DNA of 64,000 nt. It comes from Cycas panzhihuaensis (lineage: Eukaryota; Cycadophyta). The notes beneath the pieces are model-generated. The model was not told the DNA's origin, ran no database searches, and saw only the letters and a program-made list of their open reading frames with translations. The stretch spans positions 62,441,741 through 62,505,740 of the forward strand of contig CM041465.1 in the NCBI GenBank assembly GCA_023213395.1, read 5' to 3'. A program made the position numbers and the translations under genes. Every line of letters starts with the position of its first letter. Position 1 is the first letter of the stretch. Below are positions 1 to 10,281 of the stretch, one piece after another.

Positions 1-762
1 ATGATTTTGATGTATATATATAGACGAGGTAATTTGTGCCCCATTTTGATATGTGATGATGTGTATATCATGTGTGACAAATGACATGTATGTTTTGTTA
101 TGTATGTTATAGATGCTTTGTTATATGATACACGTATTTCCTTCTATGCATGGCTATATATCTAATAGGAGCACACACGACTACCATGAGTAGAGGTGAT
201 AAACACATGTGGGGTTAGAAATAAGGCAGACACACGTCCACGGAGGAGCATAGTGCGATATGCGAAGGAAACATCGAGCGAGAGGGGGAATAACGATACT
301 CCAGAGCATCATCCTAACTGAGGGTTGCCCAAATAGGAAGATAAAAGTTCCAAAGGGATATGGGAACATGGGTTACCTGGGAGGAACCTGAAGGAAACGG
401 AGGAGGCCATCTTAAGTTGTCATTCCACCCGTGGCTGGGAGGAATAGGAATAAACTTAAGATGGTAGTTTAGGCTTATTTCAGAGCATAAAGAGAGAAAG
501 AGATGTGCCTAGACCACATAGGGGTAGGGGTAGTCACATGCAGAATAGGAGATAGGTGACGAAGGGTAGGCCTAGTGTGGCTAGGCCTACTAGTAAACTC
601 ACTATGGTTGGAACTAGATGAGTGCAATAGACCTGGCACGCGGCGACTCGCATGGCAAGGTTGCATCTGAGTAAGAGTGGCTCTAGTCTTAGGTAAGGAT
701 CTAAAGCGTGAAGAAGAAGTGCTTCTGGTGGCTCATCACCGTGGGCGCCTATGTGAAACCGC
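1..762 (-). other. T1 deletion-junction and post-integrase segment
   Basis: Minus-strand sequence from 762 to about 480 is shared only with T2 (17,850-18,060) and is absent from T3/T4. From about 475 leftward it matches the region directly after the integrase stop in T3 (from 26,790). The join marks where about 3 kb of polymerase and integrase coding sequence is missing. No convincing reading frame; the 181-369 frame is a stretch of the same conserved non-coding segment. Confidence 0.65.
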
Positions 763-1560
763 TCAGGGAGGCCGAGAAGGTGAAATAAGTGGCTGGTTCA
801 AGACTAGCATCTCAGGAGCCAATGTGGAATGAGGAGGAGTAGGAATATCTAATCGAAATATCCCCTTAGGTGCCCATGAAACTAGGGTGATAAGTTGAGG
901 AGAGGGCTCATAATCCTCACTATCCGATTCAGAATCACCCGTGACGGCTAAGTCACCGTAACCACCTATGCTAATAGGGGTAAACCTAACTAGGTTTGGC
1001 TCATGACATGGCATAGGGTTTGACTGATGAAGGTCAGTCTCCTAAAACAAAGGTCCCACAGAAGGGGTAGCCTCCTTAGGATCGCTATCTTCATCATCGA
1101 AACAACCTGGCAGGCTGGATGAGAGGTGTGAGATGGCATAGGCTCACGAGTGACAACTTTAACTTGTCCTTCATGGATAAATTTAAGTTGCCCCTAATGG
1201 ATGGAGTAGATTGCTCCTATTTGGTTGAGCTATAGTCGGCCTAGCAAGAGGTTGTACTCCATATCGATGTCAAGTACAACAACTTTGACAGAAACGGTCT
1301 TCCCTCCTAAGATGAGGGAAAGGGAGACTGTCCCTAAAGGGGACTTCTCGGTCCCATCATACCCTTCGCATTTCCAAGGGACAGACTCAAGAGCTACTAT
1401 GCCTAACTCCTTGAGTATACACACAAGCATAGCATTAACTAAAGAGCCATTATCTACAATGGTCCTCTTTATGATAAAATCAGGTGTGTTAATGGTAATG
1501 ACGAATGGATAATGCAAAAGCTTCTCCCACTTACTAGGAGATCAGAGATCTATGAGATCA
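763..1560 (-). pseudogene. T1 aspartic protease and distal linker
   Basis: The minus strand from 1,517 gives an open protease-like stretch with YPFVITINTP, then the active site IVDNGSLVNAM (D-N-G-S where most proteases have D-S/T-G-S), and the C-terminal LDIDMEYNLLLGR. All T-family copies have DNGS, so it is a family feature. The linker at 763-1,014 (HEPNLVRFTPISIGGYGDL) matches the linker after protease in T3 and T4. Where T3/T4 continue into reverse transcriptase, T1 does not. Confidence 0.8.
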
Positions 1561-1619
1561 AATAAGATGACATGCAGTCCATGTGAGGGAGCACCTATCG
1601 CATGGATGGAAGCATCTTG

Positions 1620-4142
1620 TTGGCCAAGAGCTTTAAGAAGAAGAGCACATTACTCAGGGCAGCTTCTCAAGACATCCATCAAGGACATCACCGCAGTGAC
1701 GGTGTAGAGCTCGTCAACGATAGAGAAAGGCTTACCTTTCGTAGGTTGGGTAAGCGCTCTTCAAAAATCATAATGGCCAGGGCGTACGGGAATAGTCTTG
1801 AGAAGCGCATGGGGTTCCTAAAGAGAAGTTTCTGGAAGAGGATCAAGGTGAGATGTGGATGAAGAGGCACTGACTACCTCTTTAGTGGCTTGAGACAGGG
1901 TTAAGGCATACAATAGAGTGGTCTCAAGCAATTGGATAACCTTCTTTCCCTTGTTTTGGGATCACGAAGGTGATGGAGTGCGTCAGTTAGGGGAACGCGA
2001 GGAAGATGCTGAATCTCACACATACTTCCCCCTATCGTGGGAAGGGTGAGAATTGGAAGATCTACCCTGGTTCTGGTTGTTTCTTTATTAAGCCTTGTGA
2101 TCACGCTCCCCATGTTTGGAGAACGGATCCTTATGAACGGGTTGATCGAGATTGGGTCTCGAGGCCCATCTGGGAGACAAATCACATGGCGGGGCATCAT
2201 GAGGATGTTGCACCCGATAACGCGAGTCATCATGGAAGCACTCCCCGTGGACGGAGCACCACTTCTTTTCGAGCGGAGGATTAGCTTTTCTCGCTTGAGA
2301 AGGTTGGGCACTACCCCCTTTGAGGGGAGCAGCTTGAGAAGCCTGTTGAATTTGTTTGTTAGAGGTTGGCAATGAAGGGGCTTGGAGTTTGAGCTCCTTC
2401 ATCATACGCTCGAATGAGCGTATGGTAGAAGTAAGGGGGTCTAAAGTCCTCTCAGTCGGGTGAGAAGTAGACCTGGTGGGTTGTGAAGGTTTAGTTTCCT
2501 TAGTTAAGGGAGGTGCCTCACGACGTTTTAAGGGCTTAAAAGGCCTCTTGAGTCTAGTTTAGATCTCAATAGCCTCTAATGCTAAGCATTTTGTAATCGT
2601 GGAATCACACATGGTTGCCCCCATTTTGAGAACTTCCACATATACTTCAGGACGAAGTGCATTAATGAAAAGGTCTCTCTTCAGCTCCTCAGGCAACGTG
2701 GCCTTGGTGGAGTGAAAAAGGTTATAGAATTGTCTTACAAAATCATGATTCATTTCATCATGACCTTGTTTGAGCGATAAGAGGGATTTCATTCTGCTCT
2801 CAAATGGATGAGCTACATCAAAGTAGTTGATGAATTCATCCACCAATTGTTGGAATGAAAAGATAGAGTGGGCAGGGAGGTGATAGAACCATTTCAAGGC
2901 ATCACCCTATAAAGATCGAGGAAACAACTTTATTAAGATGTGGTCGTAAGCCCAGTAGTCTATACACGCCATAGAAAAGCTACGCACGTATTTAGCTGGG
3001 TCTTGTGATAAAGTTCCATCAAATTTAGTAACTTCAAGAGGGTGAGGCGGCAGATTGGTTCTTAATGCCTCAATGGATAGCAGTGTTGATTTATAATCCA
3101 TGAAGGGGCGTGCCCTTACATGGGTCATATGGTCGACAAATAATAATGAGCAAGGAATGGATTGGGGTGGTAAACCCATCCCTCCTTGGGGAAATACCCC
3201 TTATTGGAACGAGACTCAAGGATAAATGCCTTGAAAGGGAGCTAGTTTCCCTTACGAAGACGTAGCGAAAGAAGTCGCACTGGATGGCAGGAATAGAGGG
3301 TGCAGGACCAGATTCTGCCCATATAGGCCACTTGTAGGTGGTGCAACCCCATATGGGTGTAGCGAGTCCACCCTATAGGCTGGAAGGTGGTTCCCCTTAC
3401 CCTGCCCCCAAGGTTGAGATGCATAACCTGGGGGTATGTAAAGGGAAGGATCACTGGATAGGTTTTAAATATATGTGGGAGCGGGTCCCATATAGCTAGT
3501 GGCAGTAGTACTAGTAGGACCTCTAGGCCTACTAGGGAACTCATGTTCCACGTTCAGAGGTGGCACATTTTCTTGGCTTAGAAAAGGTATGCTAACCCCA
3601 AGCTGGGGAAAAGACACACCGTGAATGGGTCCTGAAGAACTAGGACCATGACTAGGAATAGAGGGTGTGACACTTGCCCCCAAAGTCGATGTAGAAATGG
3701 AGTGGGATGAGTGTGTAAGAATAGAAGGATTACTTGTCGTAGGAGACGCAGTTGCGGATGAAGAAGATGCTCTACCACACAAAGCTTCTTCAAACCACCT
3801 GGGACGTGTTTGAGGGTGAGTCGCTCGAAAGTACTCGCTGATAACTTCAATCACATCGGCGAGAGAGGTGCCTTCGTAACCATAAGAGGTTGATGGGACC
3901 TTGAATAACGGAGACCCCTTAGGGTGCTCCTCATAAGAATCACCAATCAGATGGCGAATCTCATGAAGAGGTGAGCCTTCTACTGTATGAGCAGAAGGAT
4001 GGATGTAAGAGGGGTGAAGCTGGTCACCTGGGTAATAAATGGGATCGTCACCCTCCTAGGTGGATCCCAGAATGGATGCGGGAAACTCTTAAGTTCCTGA
4101 GACTAAGGTGTGGTAAGCCCAGTCAGAATGGTAGCCCTTCAT
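1620..4142 (-). pseudogene. T1 gag, decayed
   Basis: Gag of a Tat-type element. Order on the minus strand: N-terminal acidic part; a Pro/Ser/His-rich low-complexity segment (3,854 to about 3,240); the retrotransposon gag domain (3,179 to 2,559) with DYWAYDHILIKLFPRSL, KWFYHLPAHS and SLKQGHDEMNHDFVRQF; a Thr/Pro/Lys linker; and a Cys/His segment WCSVHGECFHDDSRYRVQH at about 2,250 that replaces the usual zinc knuckle. Frames are broken by stops near 2,565 and 2,905 and by frameshifts. The start at 4,142 is by analogy with the ATG in T2-T4. Confidence 0.85.
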
Positions 4143-4384
4143 TGTTGAATTAGAATCCGACGACGGAAGGGAGCGATACGAAGGGTCTTCTAACAACGGC
4201 GGTAGACCTCGCAAACTACACAAGAAATGTTGCATACAACTCCTTTACAAAAGTTGTTAGAAGAGAGCAAAGGGTATGAAGCATGCGTTGGAGGCTACCC
4301 AATGGAAAAGAAAATCAAGAAGATCACCTAAAAATAAGAACACCAATAGGAAGAGAGGTGAAACTAGTTCCCTTACTGGCAGTT

Positions 4385-4402
4385 CCCCAGTATGGTCGCT
4401 AG
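4385..4402 (-). other. Primer binding site of T1
   Basis: Just inside the LTR the minus strand reads CTAGCGACCATACTGGGG. Compared with T2, T3 and T4, the consensus is TGGCGACCATACTGGGGA. It resembles the TGGCGAC...CTGGGGA primer sites of Ogre/Tat elements, which use an Arg tRNA; the match here is by memory of the family and unconfirmed. Confidence 0.6.
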
Positions 4403-6336
4403 TGAAACACATCTACGGGGTGGTCTCCTACCTTTAGTAAGATGTGACTAACTAAGATGTAGTCGGGCTATGAGTGGGATATAACGGGAAGGAAAACACC
4501 ACGTAGGGCATATGTGCACCGGAGCGCGGATTCGGGACCTGCAAATGGTGCCTAATTACCTTTGGGTAGTCTTTAGAGAAGGATGCAAGGCAAGGCCTTA
4601 GGTCGTCCCAAAAGAAGAGGCCCTCCTACCCCTTGGATGACCAGGAAGAGTAAAAAGGACCCTAAAGAGTCGCACATTCTCAAGAGAGGGAGAAGGCGAT
4701 ATGTAAGAAAATATGTATAGTATGGTGCTCTACGTGTGGGCTAGGTGGGGGGGTGAGGAACGAATGACACACAAAAAAACTTACCTACACGCGATATAAA
4801 TGACTATAAACAAAAGAGACGCACAAATGTAAGGATGAGTTCTTTTTCCCTTTTTCGTTTCCTATGTGTTTTAGCATGTAAACATATGCGTAAAAGGAAA
4901 CATTGCAGGAAATGACAAAAAAGAAGAAGAATACCTAGAAATATAGTGCAGTTGGAGTGTCACGACCTTCGATTCTTTGCGCGCTCTCCCACTCAAACTC
5001 GTCTCGCAGGTGAGGGACTAGCTAGCGATGGTTGCCGTGAGCAGTCAAGGGGCTATCTTACCTTTCTTAAATATGCAAAAAAAACAAAGCAACACAAAGA
5101 ATAGCAAAAGGAAACAAAGAAATACTACTAACAAGAGGCTGACCTATCAAGAAGTTCGCCTCGTGTGTATTTCCATTACTACAAAGCCTGTCAATCACAA
5201 CACGAGAGTTTCTCCCTCCCGAAAGAGGGGATGCCAAATATACCTAATATATGTATATGTCAATACAAGAAAAACTGACAGTAAATTAAGTCAAAGAAAT
5301 ATTGCACACTACTCCAAAACTCTAAGCAAAAACTCAAGCAAGCAGCAGCACCAAACGGTATCCAAATTGAAGGAGTTAGCCTCAGAATGGCCAACTCACC
5401 CACAGATATCTCCACGTAGCCTCAAGGGAGGGAAAAACAAAGTATATTGGCTATATGGGATAGCAAATAAGAGAGGAAATAGACCAGCAAAATGATATGC
5501 AAGCAGACCCAAGAGACGAAGTGCTATGGATAACAAATCATCAAGTTTGGATGATCTAAGGGTCACAGACCAACTGGGAAGGGTTTTGGGGCTTATGTGG
5601 TGCCCAAAACCAGCAAGTGCAGGTATAAAACCAGTGTGGAAAGGGGCTGCCAATGCTATTTTAGATTTAGAAAGAGGCTCTCAAAATCCTTGGCCCAGCT
5701 CCAAGGGAGGCATGAGGTGAAAGAGGAAGGAAGGGAAGGGTCTGGACCCTTGGGGAGAAGGCCAATAAGGGGACTGACCCTGCCTTCCTCCCTTCACCCG
5801 TCCTTGTGTAACCCTCTTGCACAGCCACCTTGAAGTAAGCTTGCAGAAAATGAGAGAGGGAGCACTATAAAATATGGAGCAATGGGTAAGCTCCTATGGG
5901 ATGCCAAGCCAAGAGCAAAAAATAACTAAAAACTGTTCATGAAAAGGAGGAGAAAAACATGAATTTTACAGAAACATTGGAGAGGTACCTTGCAGTAGGA
6001 AACAAGAGCTTGTTCCTACCAGAAATTAGGAGAAGAAGCCTATGCTTGACAAGCTTTCCAAGCCTAGGCTGAAGAAGAGGCAAACGTGGGAGCACAACTG
6101 AGATCTTGGAACTTTGGAGCTAGCTTTGTTGAGTTGTTGTGAGTCTTTCTTCCACCACGATGTAGAGCTGCAAAGAGAGGGCCTGAGCTACTGGAGCAAG
6201 GCCTGAGATGTAGCTGGTATCCTTGTGCAAGGAGAACTAGAGCCTAAGAGTAGATTCTCTGACAGTCCTAGAGAGAGAGCTAGAGTAGTACCAAAAAATG
6301 AATGGAGAAGAGACCCAAATGAGTTACTTTTTGGGT

Positions 6337-6343
6337 TTTATAT
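6337..6343 (-). promoter_or_regulatory. TATA box in T1 LTR
   Basis: The minus strand reads TATAAAA inside GGAATATAAAACCC, roughly 690 bp into the LTR and about 120-200 bp downstream of the GGTACC palindrome cluster. The position fits the U3/R boundary of a long LTR. Confidence 0.55.
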
Positions 6344-6464
6344 TCCCCCTAACCCTAAACGAGCATTTAGGAATACGGGGAGATGAGTGTGCACGAATGC
6401 CACATGGCAGTTCCACGAAAAGAGTGGAAACTATTGCGACTGTTTAAAAAAATAATTTTAAATA

Positions 6465-6535
6465 GTCGCATCGTGGAAAATTTCACGGTACTGCAGTAAA
6501 TATCGCGGTACCACTAAATCTGTAGCGGTGTGGAC
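6465..6535 (-). promoter_or_regulatory. GGTACC palindrome cluster in T1 U3
   Basis: Contains CACGGTACTGC and ATCGCGGTACCACT separated by about 15 bases, degenerate repeats of a GCGGTACCGC palindrome. Equivalent clusters sit upstream of the TATA position in the LTRs of T2, T3 and T4. Role unknown; possibly a repeated protein-binding site. Confidence 0.45.
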
Positions 6536-7030
6536 CTGCAAGCTAAAATTAAGGCAGAAATAGGGCCAAAATCCAAACAGAGGGTATGTTGAAATTTGGG
6601 TAGGCTAGAAATTCCTACCTAAGTGGCTGACAGGTGGCTAGAAGAGAGGAACGAGTCTCAATGGGGGTCCTATTATACTTAGAAAGAGAATCAAAATAGA
6701 GGCAGGAGTATTATCATAGATGAGACATGACCAACTATGGTGCTCGAGGAGCTGTGGAGATGTTGTGGGTAGCTAAGTTTTATATGGGGTGCATGACTCG
6801 CTGAGGGGTGCCCCCACAGTGGGTTGTCATAAGCTGAGTACTATGCGGCAGGCACAAGCAACGTGATTAGGCAAGAAAGCAATGCAATCACACAAATGAT
6901 TGGCAAGCATACATCAAGCAATATAGTGAGCAACCTCGACCAAGCAAAAGTGAGGATGGGAGTGAGAAACATATACCTGAGCTTACCTGAGTCGACTCAT
7001 CCCAAATCTATTCCCAGTAGCCAGGGAACA

Positions 7031-7310
7031 TATCCCACAACTTATATCCCTTCATACCATCTCTATCACCATAACGAACAAAGATACATCTCTTGGATTT
7101 TGGGTCTAACTTTGAATGTTTATTTTTATCAATCAAGGCATAAGCATCACAACAAAAAACTTTTAAATTTAAATAGTTACGTGGATGTCCAGTCCATACC
7201 TCTTCAGAAATCTTGCAATCTATTATAAGTGATGGTGACATGTTTACCAAATAACAAGATGTTTAAATAGCTTCTGCCCCTAAGCCCTGCTCCACTCCTG
7301 CATTACTTAG
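7031..7310 (-). pseudogene. Copia integrase, C-terminal part
   Basis: Minus-strand continuation of the copia integrase after T3 removal. It holds the conserved run CYLVNMSPS, then EEVWTGHP, FCCDAYALI and KLDPKSKRCIFV, and ends in KGYKLWD where T1 is inserted. An in-frame stop interrupts the start of this piece, then 80 codons are open. The join to the right-hand piece at the CTTAG duplication proves that both belong to one insertion-split element. The reverse transcriptase should follow left of T1, outside the window. Confidence 0.88.
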
Positions 7311-7343
7311 TATTTCCTAGCCACCGGGATTGGATATGGACAG

Positions 7344-7358
7344 GTCGACTCAGGTAAG
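7344..7358 (+). promoter_or_regulatory. Conserved GTCGACTCAGGTAAG motif at LTR start
   Basis: The same 15-mer lies within about 50 bases of the LTR start in T4 (27,342-27,356) and on the minus strand in T1 (6,982-6,996); the T3 3' LTR has a two-base variant at about 48,065. Conservation next to the terminus suggests a role in integration or expression. It also looks like a splice donor (CAG|GTAAG), although it would lie upstream of the transcript start. Confidence 0.4.
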
Positions 7359-7800
7359 CTTCTTCCTTTTCACTTGTATTATTTCATTGGAAAGGTTGAT
7401 AGAAGTGTTGCTTCTCTACATGATTGCTTGCTTCATTTGCGTGATTATTTTGCATTTTATTGCCTGTTCATGCTGCCTGTCATATCATGAGCCTATGATG
7501 ACCCAGCAAGACCTACCTTTTTGCAAGGTGGACATCCCCATGACACTATACGATCCTCTGCATTATCTTCACACCACCTCAGGTCCCTTTTGGTCTGTGT
7601 GATTTGTTCATGCCTTGACCTTGAGCTCTTAACACCTTATTCTAGAATCTTTGCTCATTGATGTTTGCTTGTCTCTATCCACATACTTCCTAGACTATCT
7701 CAGCCACTTAGACAGGAGGTCCAACCCCTCCTAGGCCTATCAAATCATCTCCCAAAGATCCCAGAGTCTAGAAACCTGCCATTCTAGCTTTCTGGTCCTG

Positions 7801-7850
7801 CACCGCTGTAAACTTAACAGTACTGTAAAGTTTACTATGGTGCGACTATC
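7801..7850 (+). promoter_or_regulatory. Degenerate GGTACC palindrome cluster, T3 5' LTR
   Basis: CACCGCTGTAAACTTAACAG, then AGTACTGTAAAGTTTACTATGG and GTGCGACT: a decayed version of the GCGGTACCGC cluster, about 130 bp upstream of the TATA box. The T3 3' LTR has the equivalent at about 48,530-48,600. Confidence 0.4.
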
Positions 7851-7970
7851 ATCAGTTATTTTTTAAAATCTACCATCGTAATTCTCACTTTTTCCATGGA
7901 ATTGCCACATGCCCTCACGTCCACCTTAGCCCTATTCGCACTCTATTCATTCACTTAGAGTTGGGATGAG

Positions 7971-7978
7971 TATAAATA
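7971..7978 (+). promoter_or_regulatory. TATA box of T3 5' LTR
   Basis: TATAAATA in GGGATGAGTATAAATATTG, 660 bp into the LTR. The 3' LTR has TATAAGTA at the same place (48,720). Downstream CT-rich leader sequence is typical for R/U5. Confidence 0.65.
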
Positions 7979-10025
7979 TTGAAACCCTCATCATTTTGAG
8001 GATCTCTTATGTCCTTTTTTGCTCTCCAACACAATCATTCCTGCTACAACTCTTGCTCCTTCTGTTACAGGTGTTCTTGCAGGCCTACGTTTCCTACACC
8101 CCAGGCTAGGACTCACCTGCATCTCCTTGCTTCCATGGTGGGAAGCCTCTCTCCAGGTTTCATCAAGCGATTTTGGCGTTGATTTCTTCTCCAACTTGCC
8201 TAGTAAGTGCCTCTTTCAGCTGTCCATTGGATTTTCTCCTGCAAACCCTTGCAGGAGCCCTCTTCCTTGCTGTTAGTAGGCCCAGATCTATTATACATCT
8301 ACCCAGTAGGTCTTATAAACCTTTTCCTTCTAGTTTTATGGTAAGTTACTCCATTTTAGACCTATTTCTTGTTTCATTTGCTTGGTTCCTTTAGGTTTCA
8401 CCATTGCAAAGTTATTTTTCCATTATTCTTGGCTTGTTGTCCCTCAACTCCATCTTTCTCTCTGCTGATTTTCTTCAAGAGAGCAGTGAGAGAAGAGTCC
8501 CAAGGCTGGGTGAAGAGAGTAAGACAGGGCAACCCCCCTTTTCAGTCCTTCTCTCCAAGGGTAATCCCTTCCCACCTTCTCTTCTTTTACTCCATGCTCT
8601 TCTTAAGATTATTAGGAGAGATTGAGCCCTAAGCCAATGCTAAACTATCAGCATACGTAACCCCTTGCTGTGCTGATCCCAGGTCTGATCGCATCTTATT
8701 TAGACCCCCATAACATCCTCCTTGTTGTTGGGTACCCCTTGACATCATTAGCAAGGGTTTGTACACCAGATTGTTGCCCATAGCAACTATGTGCCTTGCA
8801 TACTTCCCAAAGCCGTGTTGCTCTTTTCTTGATATCTCTTAACTATCCTTAGCAACCCTTACCACTATCTTGTTGTGCTTGTGGGCTGTGTGGAGAATTC
8901 AGTGGAGGGTTAGCCATCCTAAGGCTTCCCTTGCTCCATTTTTTCTTAATGTTTAGCTTTGCTTGAGAAAGGGTCTTTGGAGCTTGTTGCAGCAATTGTT
9001 TCTTTCTAACACCCTAACATTGATAGCACTTATATATACTTGCATATATATAGTTTATCTCTTGTAGCCCCTTCTTGGAAGGGATAAGTTTATGCATGTG
9101 CAGGTTGCTGCAGTGTTCTGGCGAAGGTGCAAAACACTCAGATCTAGGTAAGGTTCTTTGTTTTGCTCTTTGCTTTCACTCATTTCCTTTCACTTTCTTT
9201 TTGCAAAGGGCAAGGTAAGGAAGCCCCCCAATCATCCGTAGGCAGATGAGGACATATGTGGCACGTGGGTGAGGTCTTCCACTGACCGCTACATCTTTCG
9301 GGTATGTACTTTCCTCCTTTTGCCCCTGCTTCTCTTTTTGCACTTTTATTTAAGATCTATGTGTTAGTTAAGTAGGTTACATATAAAAGTGAAAGGGAAA
9401 ACAATATTTTTTACTTATATTTGTATATTTACACATCACGCACCTAACACTTGTAGGAAAAGGACCCATAGGAGATTTGCCCTTTCCTTTTCCTTGGCTT
9501 GCAAAATCTACCTTGCCCCTTTCAACTCGCCCCTACTTGGTATTGTTTACTTGCACATGTCATACCCATCCTTGTTTCTTTTATGAATCATTAAGGGAGA
9601 TTTTGGTTTAGTTGTTTGTTCTCACTTCCCTCCTCCCTTCTTGGCTCTATTTATGTGGTCAAATAACTAAGAAGATCCTAGCCACATTGTAGGTTATCAC
9701 CTACCTTGTTTCGCTTGTTTCCCTCCATCATAGGGAAACCCTTGAGGATTCCTTTCCTCCCTTTCCGTCCATCCAAGGGTGGGAGGACCTTCCTCTTAAG
9801 TCCATCTGGGCTACCTCTCTCACTTTCCCTCTTTCTCTTTGATATAGAGGACCACTCCAAGGTAGTTGGGTATCATCCGCAGGTCCTGAACTTGCGCTCC
9901 AGTGCACGGGGCACCCTACGTGGTACTTGCTTCACTTGTAGGTTTTCTCACCCACATCCTCGATACCAATATTGATCATCATCATTCCTACCCAGCTAGG
10001 TGATTATCCCATAGACATGCATCCA

Positions 10026-10045
10026 TTGGTAACCATACTGGAGAC
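10026..10045 (+). other. Primer binding site of T3
   Basis: TTGGTAACCATACTGGAGAC directly follows the LTR end. It starts TGG one base in and fits the family consensus TGGCGACCATACTGGGGA. Confidence 0.65.
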
Positions 10046-10281
10046 TTGCTAGTAAGGGAGCTAGTTCCTATCCCTTCTTGTTGATATTATTACCTTCTAG
10101 TGGTCTCCTCCACTTCATCTTTTGTTGGGAAGCCCCCAACACACTCTCTCTGCATCCTTTCCTTCTTCTAAAGTGTTGGTAAGTTTTGTATACAACATTT
10201 ATCACGTTGTCTATGTGGTTTGCCTCCATTGTTAGAAGATCCCAGGTATCGTCTTCTTTCATCGTCAAATTCTGATTCGAC

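Larger units (their letters stand above)
1..7030 (-). mobile_element. T1: non-autonomous Tat-type Ty3/gypsy element (partial)
   Basis: Minus-strand element entering the copia integrase at 7,030 (candidate TSD 7,031-7,035, TATCC; its partner lies left of the window). Order on the minus strand: 5' LTR, primer site, gag, protease, protease-distal linker, then directly the segment that lies after integrase in T3. Reverse transcriptase, RNase H and integrase are absent. T2 shows the same arrangement with the same flanking sequences, so this is an inherited deletion. The first 60 bases match the start of the 3' module of T3/T4; whether the antisense gene follows cannot be seen. Confidence 0.85.
4403..7030 (-). 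repeat. 5' LTR of T1 (2,628 bp)
   Basis: On the minus strand the LTR starts TGTTCCC at 7,030 and ends GTTTCA at 4,403, right before the primer site. The first 50 bases carry the GTCGACTCAGGTAAG motif found near the LTR start of T3 and T4, and the end matches the LTR end of T2. Open frames inside it (for example 5,028-5,495) have no recognisable domain. Low-complexity poly-purine and A-rich patches occur throughout. Confidence 0.85.
7311..10025 (+). repeat. 5' LTR of T3 (2,715 bp)
   Basis: Starts TATTTCC (the 3' copy starts TGTTTTCC, so the first dinucleotide has mutated from TG to TA) and ends CATGCATCCA just before the primer site. It aligns end to end with 48,031-50,779, with roughly one difference in ten in the parts compared by eye plus some indels. 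Several open frames inside (8,019-8,632, 9,706-9,975) recur in the other LTR but show no domain and are treated as non-coding. Confidence 0.9.

Noticed and set aside
5028-5495. 155-codon open frame on the plus strand
   Set aside because: Lies inside the T1 LTR, antisense to the element, Lys/Asn-rich low complexity, no domain and no counterpart in other LTRs.
8019-8632. Overlapping open frames in the T3 5' LTR, with a similar 182-codon frame at 48,830-49,378
   Set aside because: Present in both LTRs only because the LTRs are copies; frames break between copies and composition is CT-rich leader sequence.
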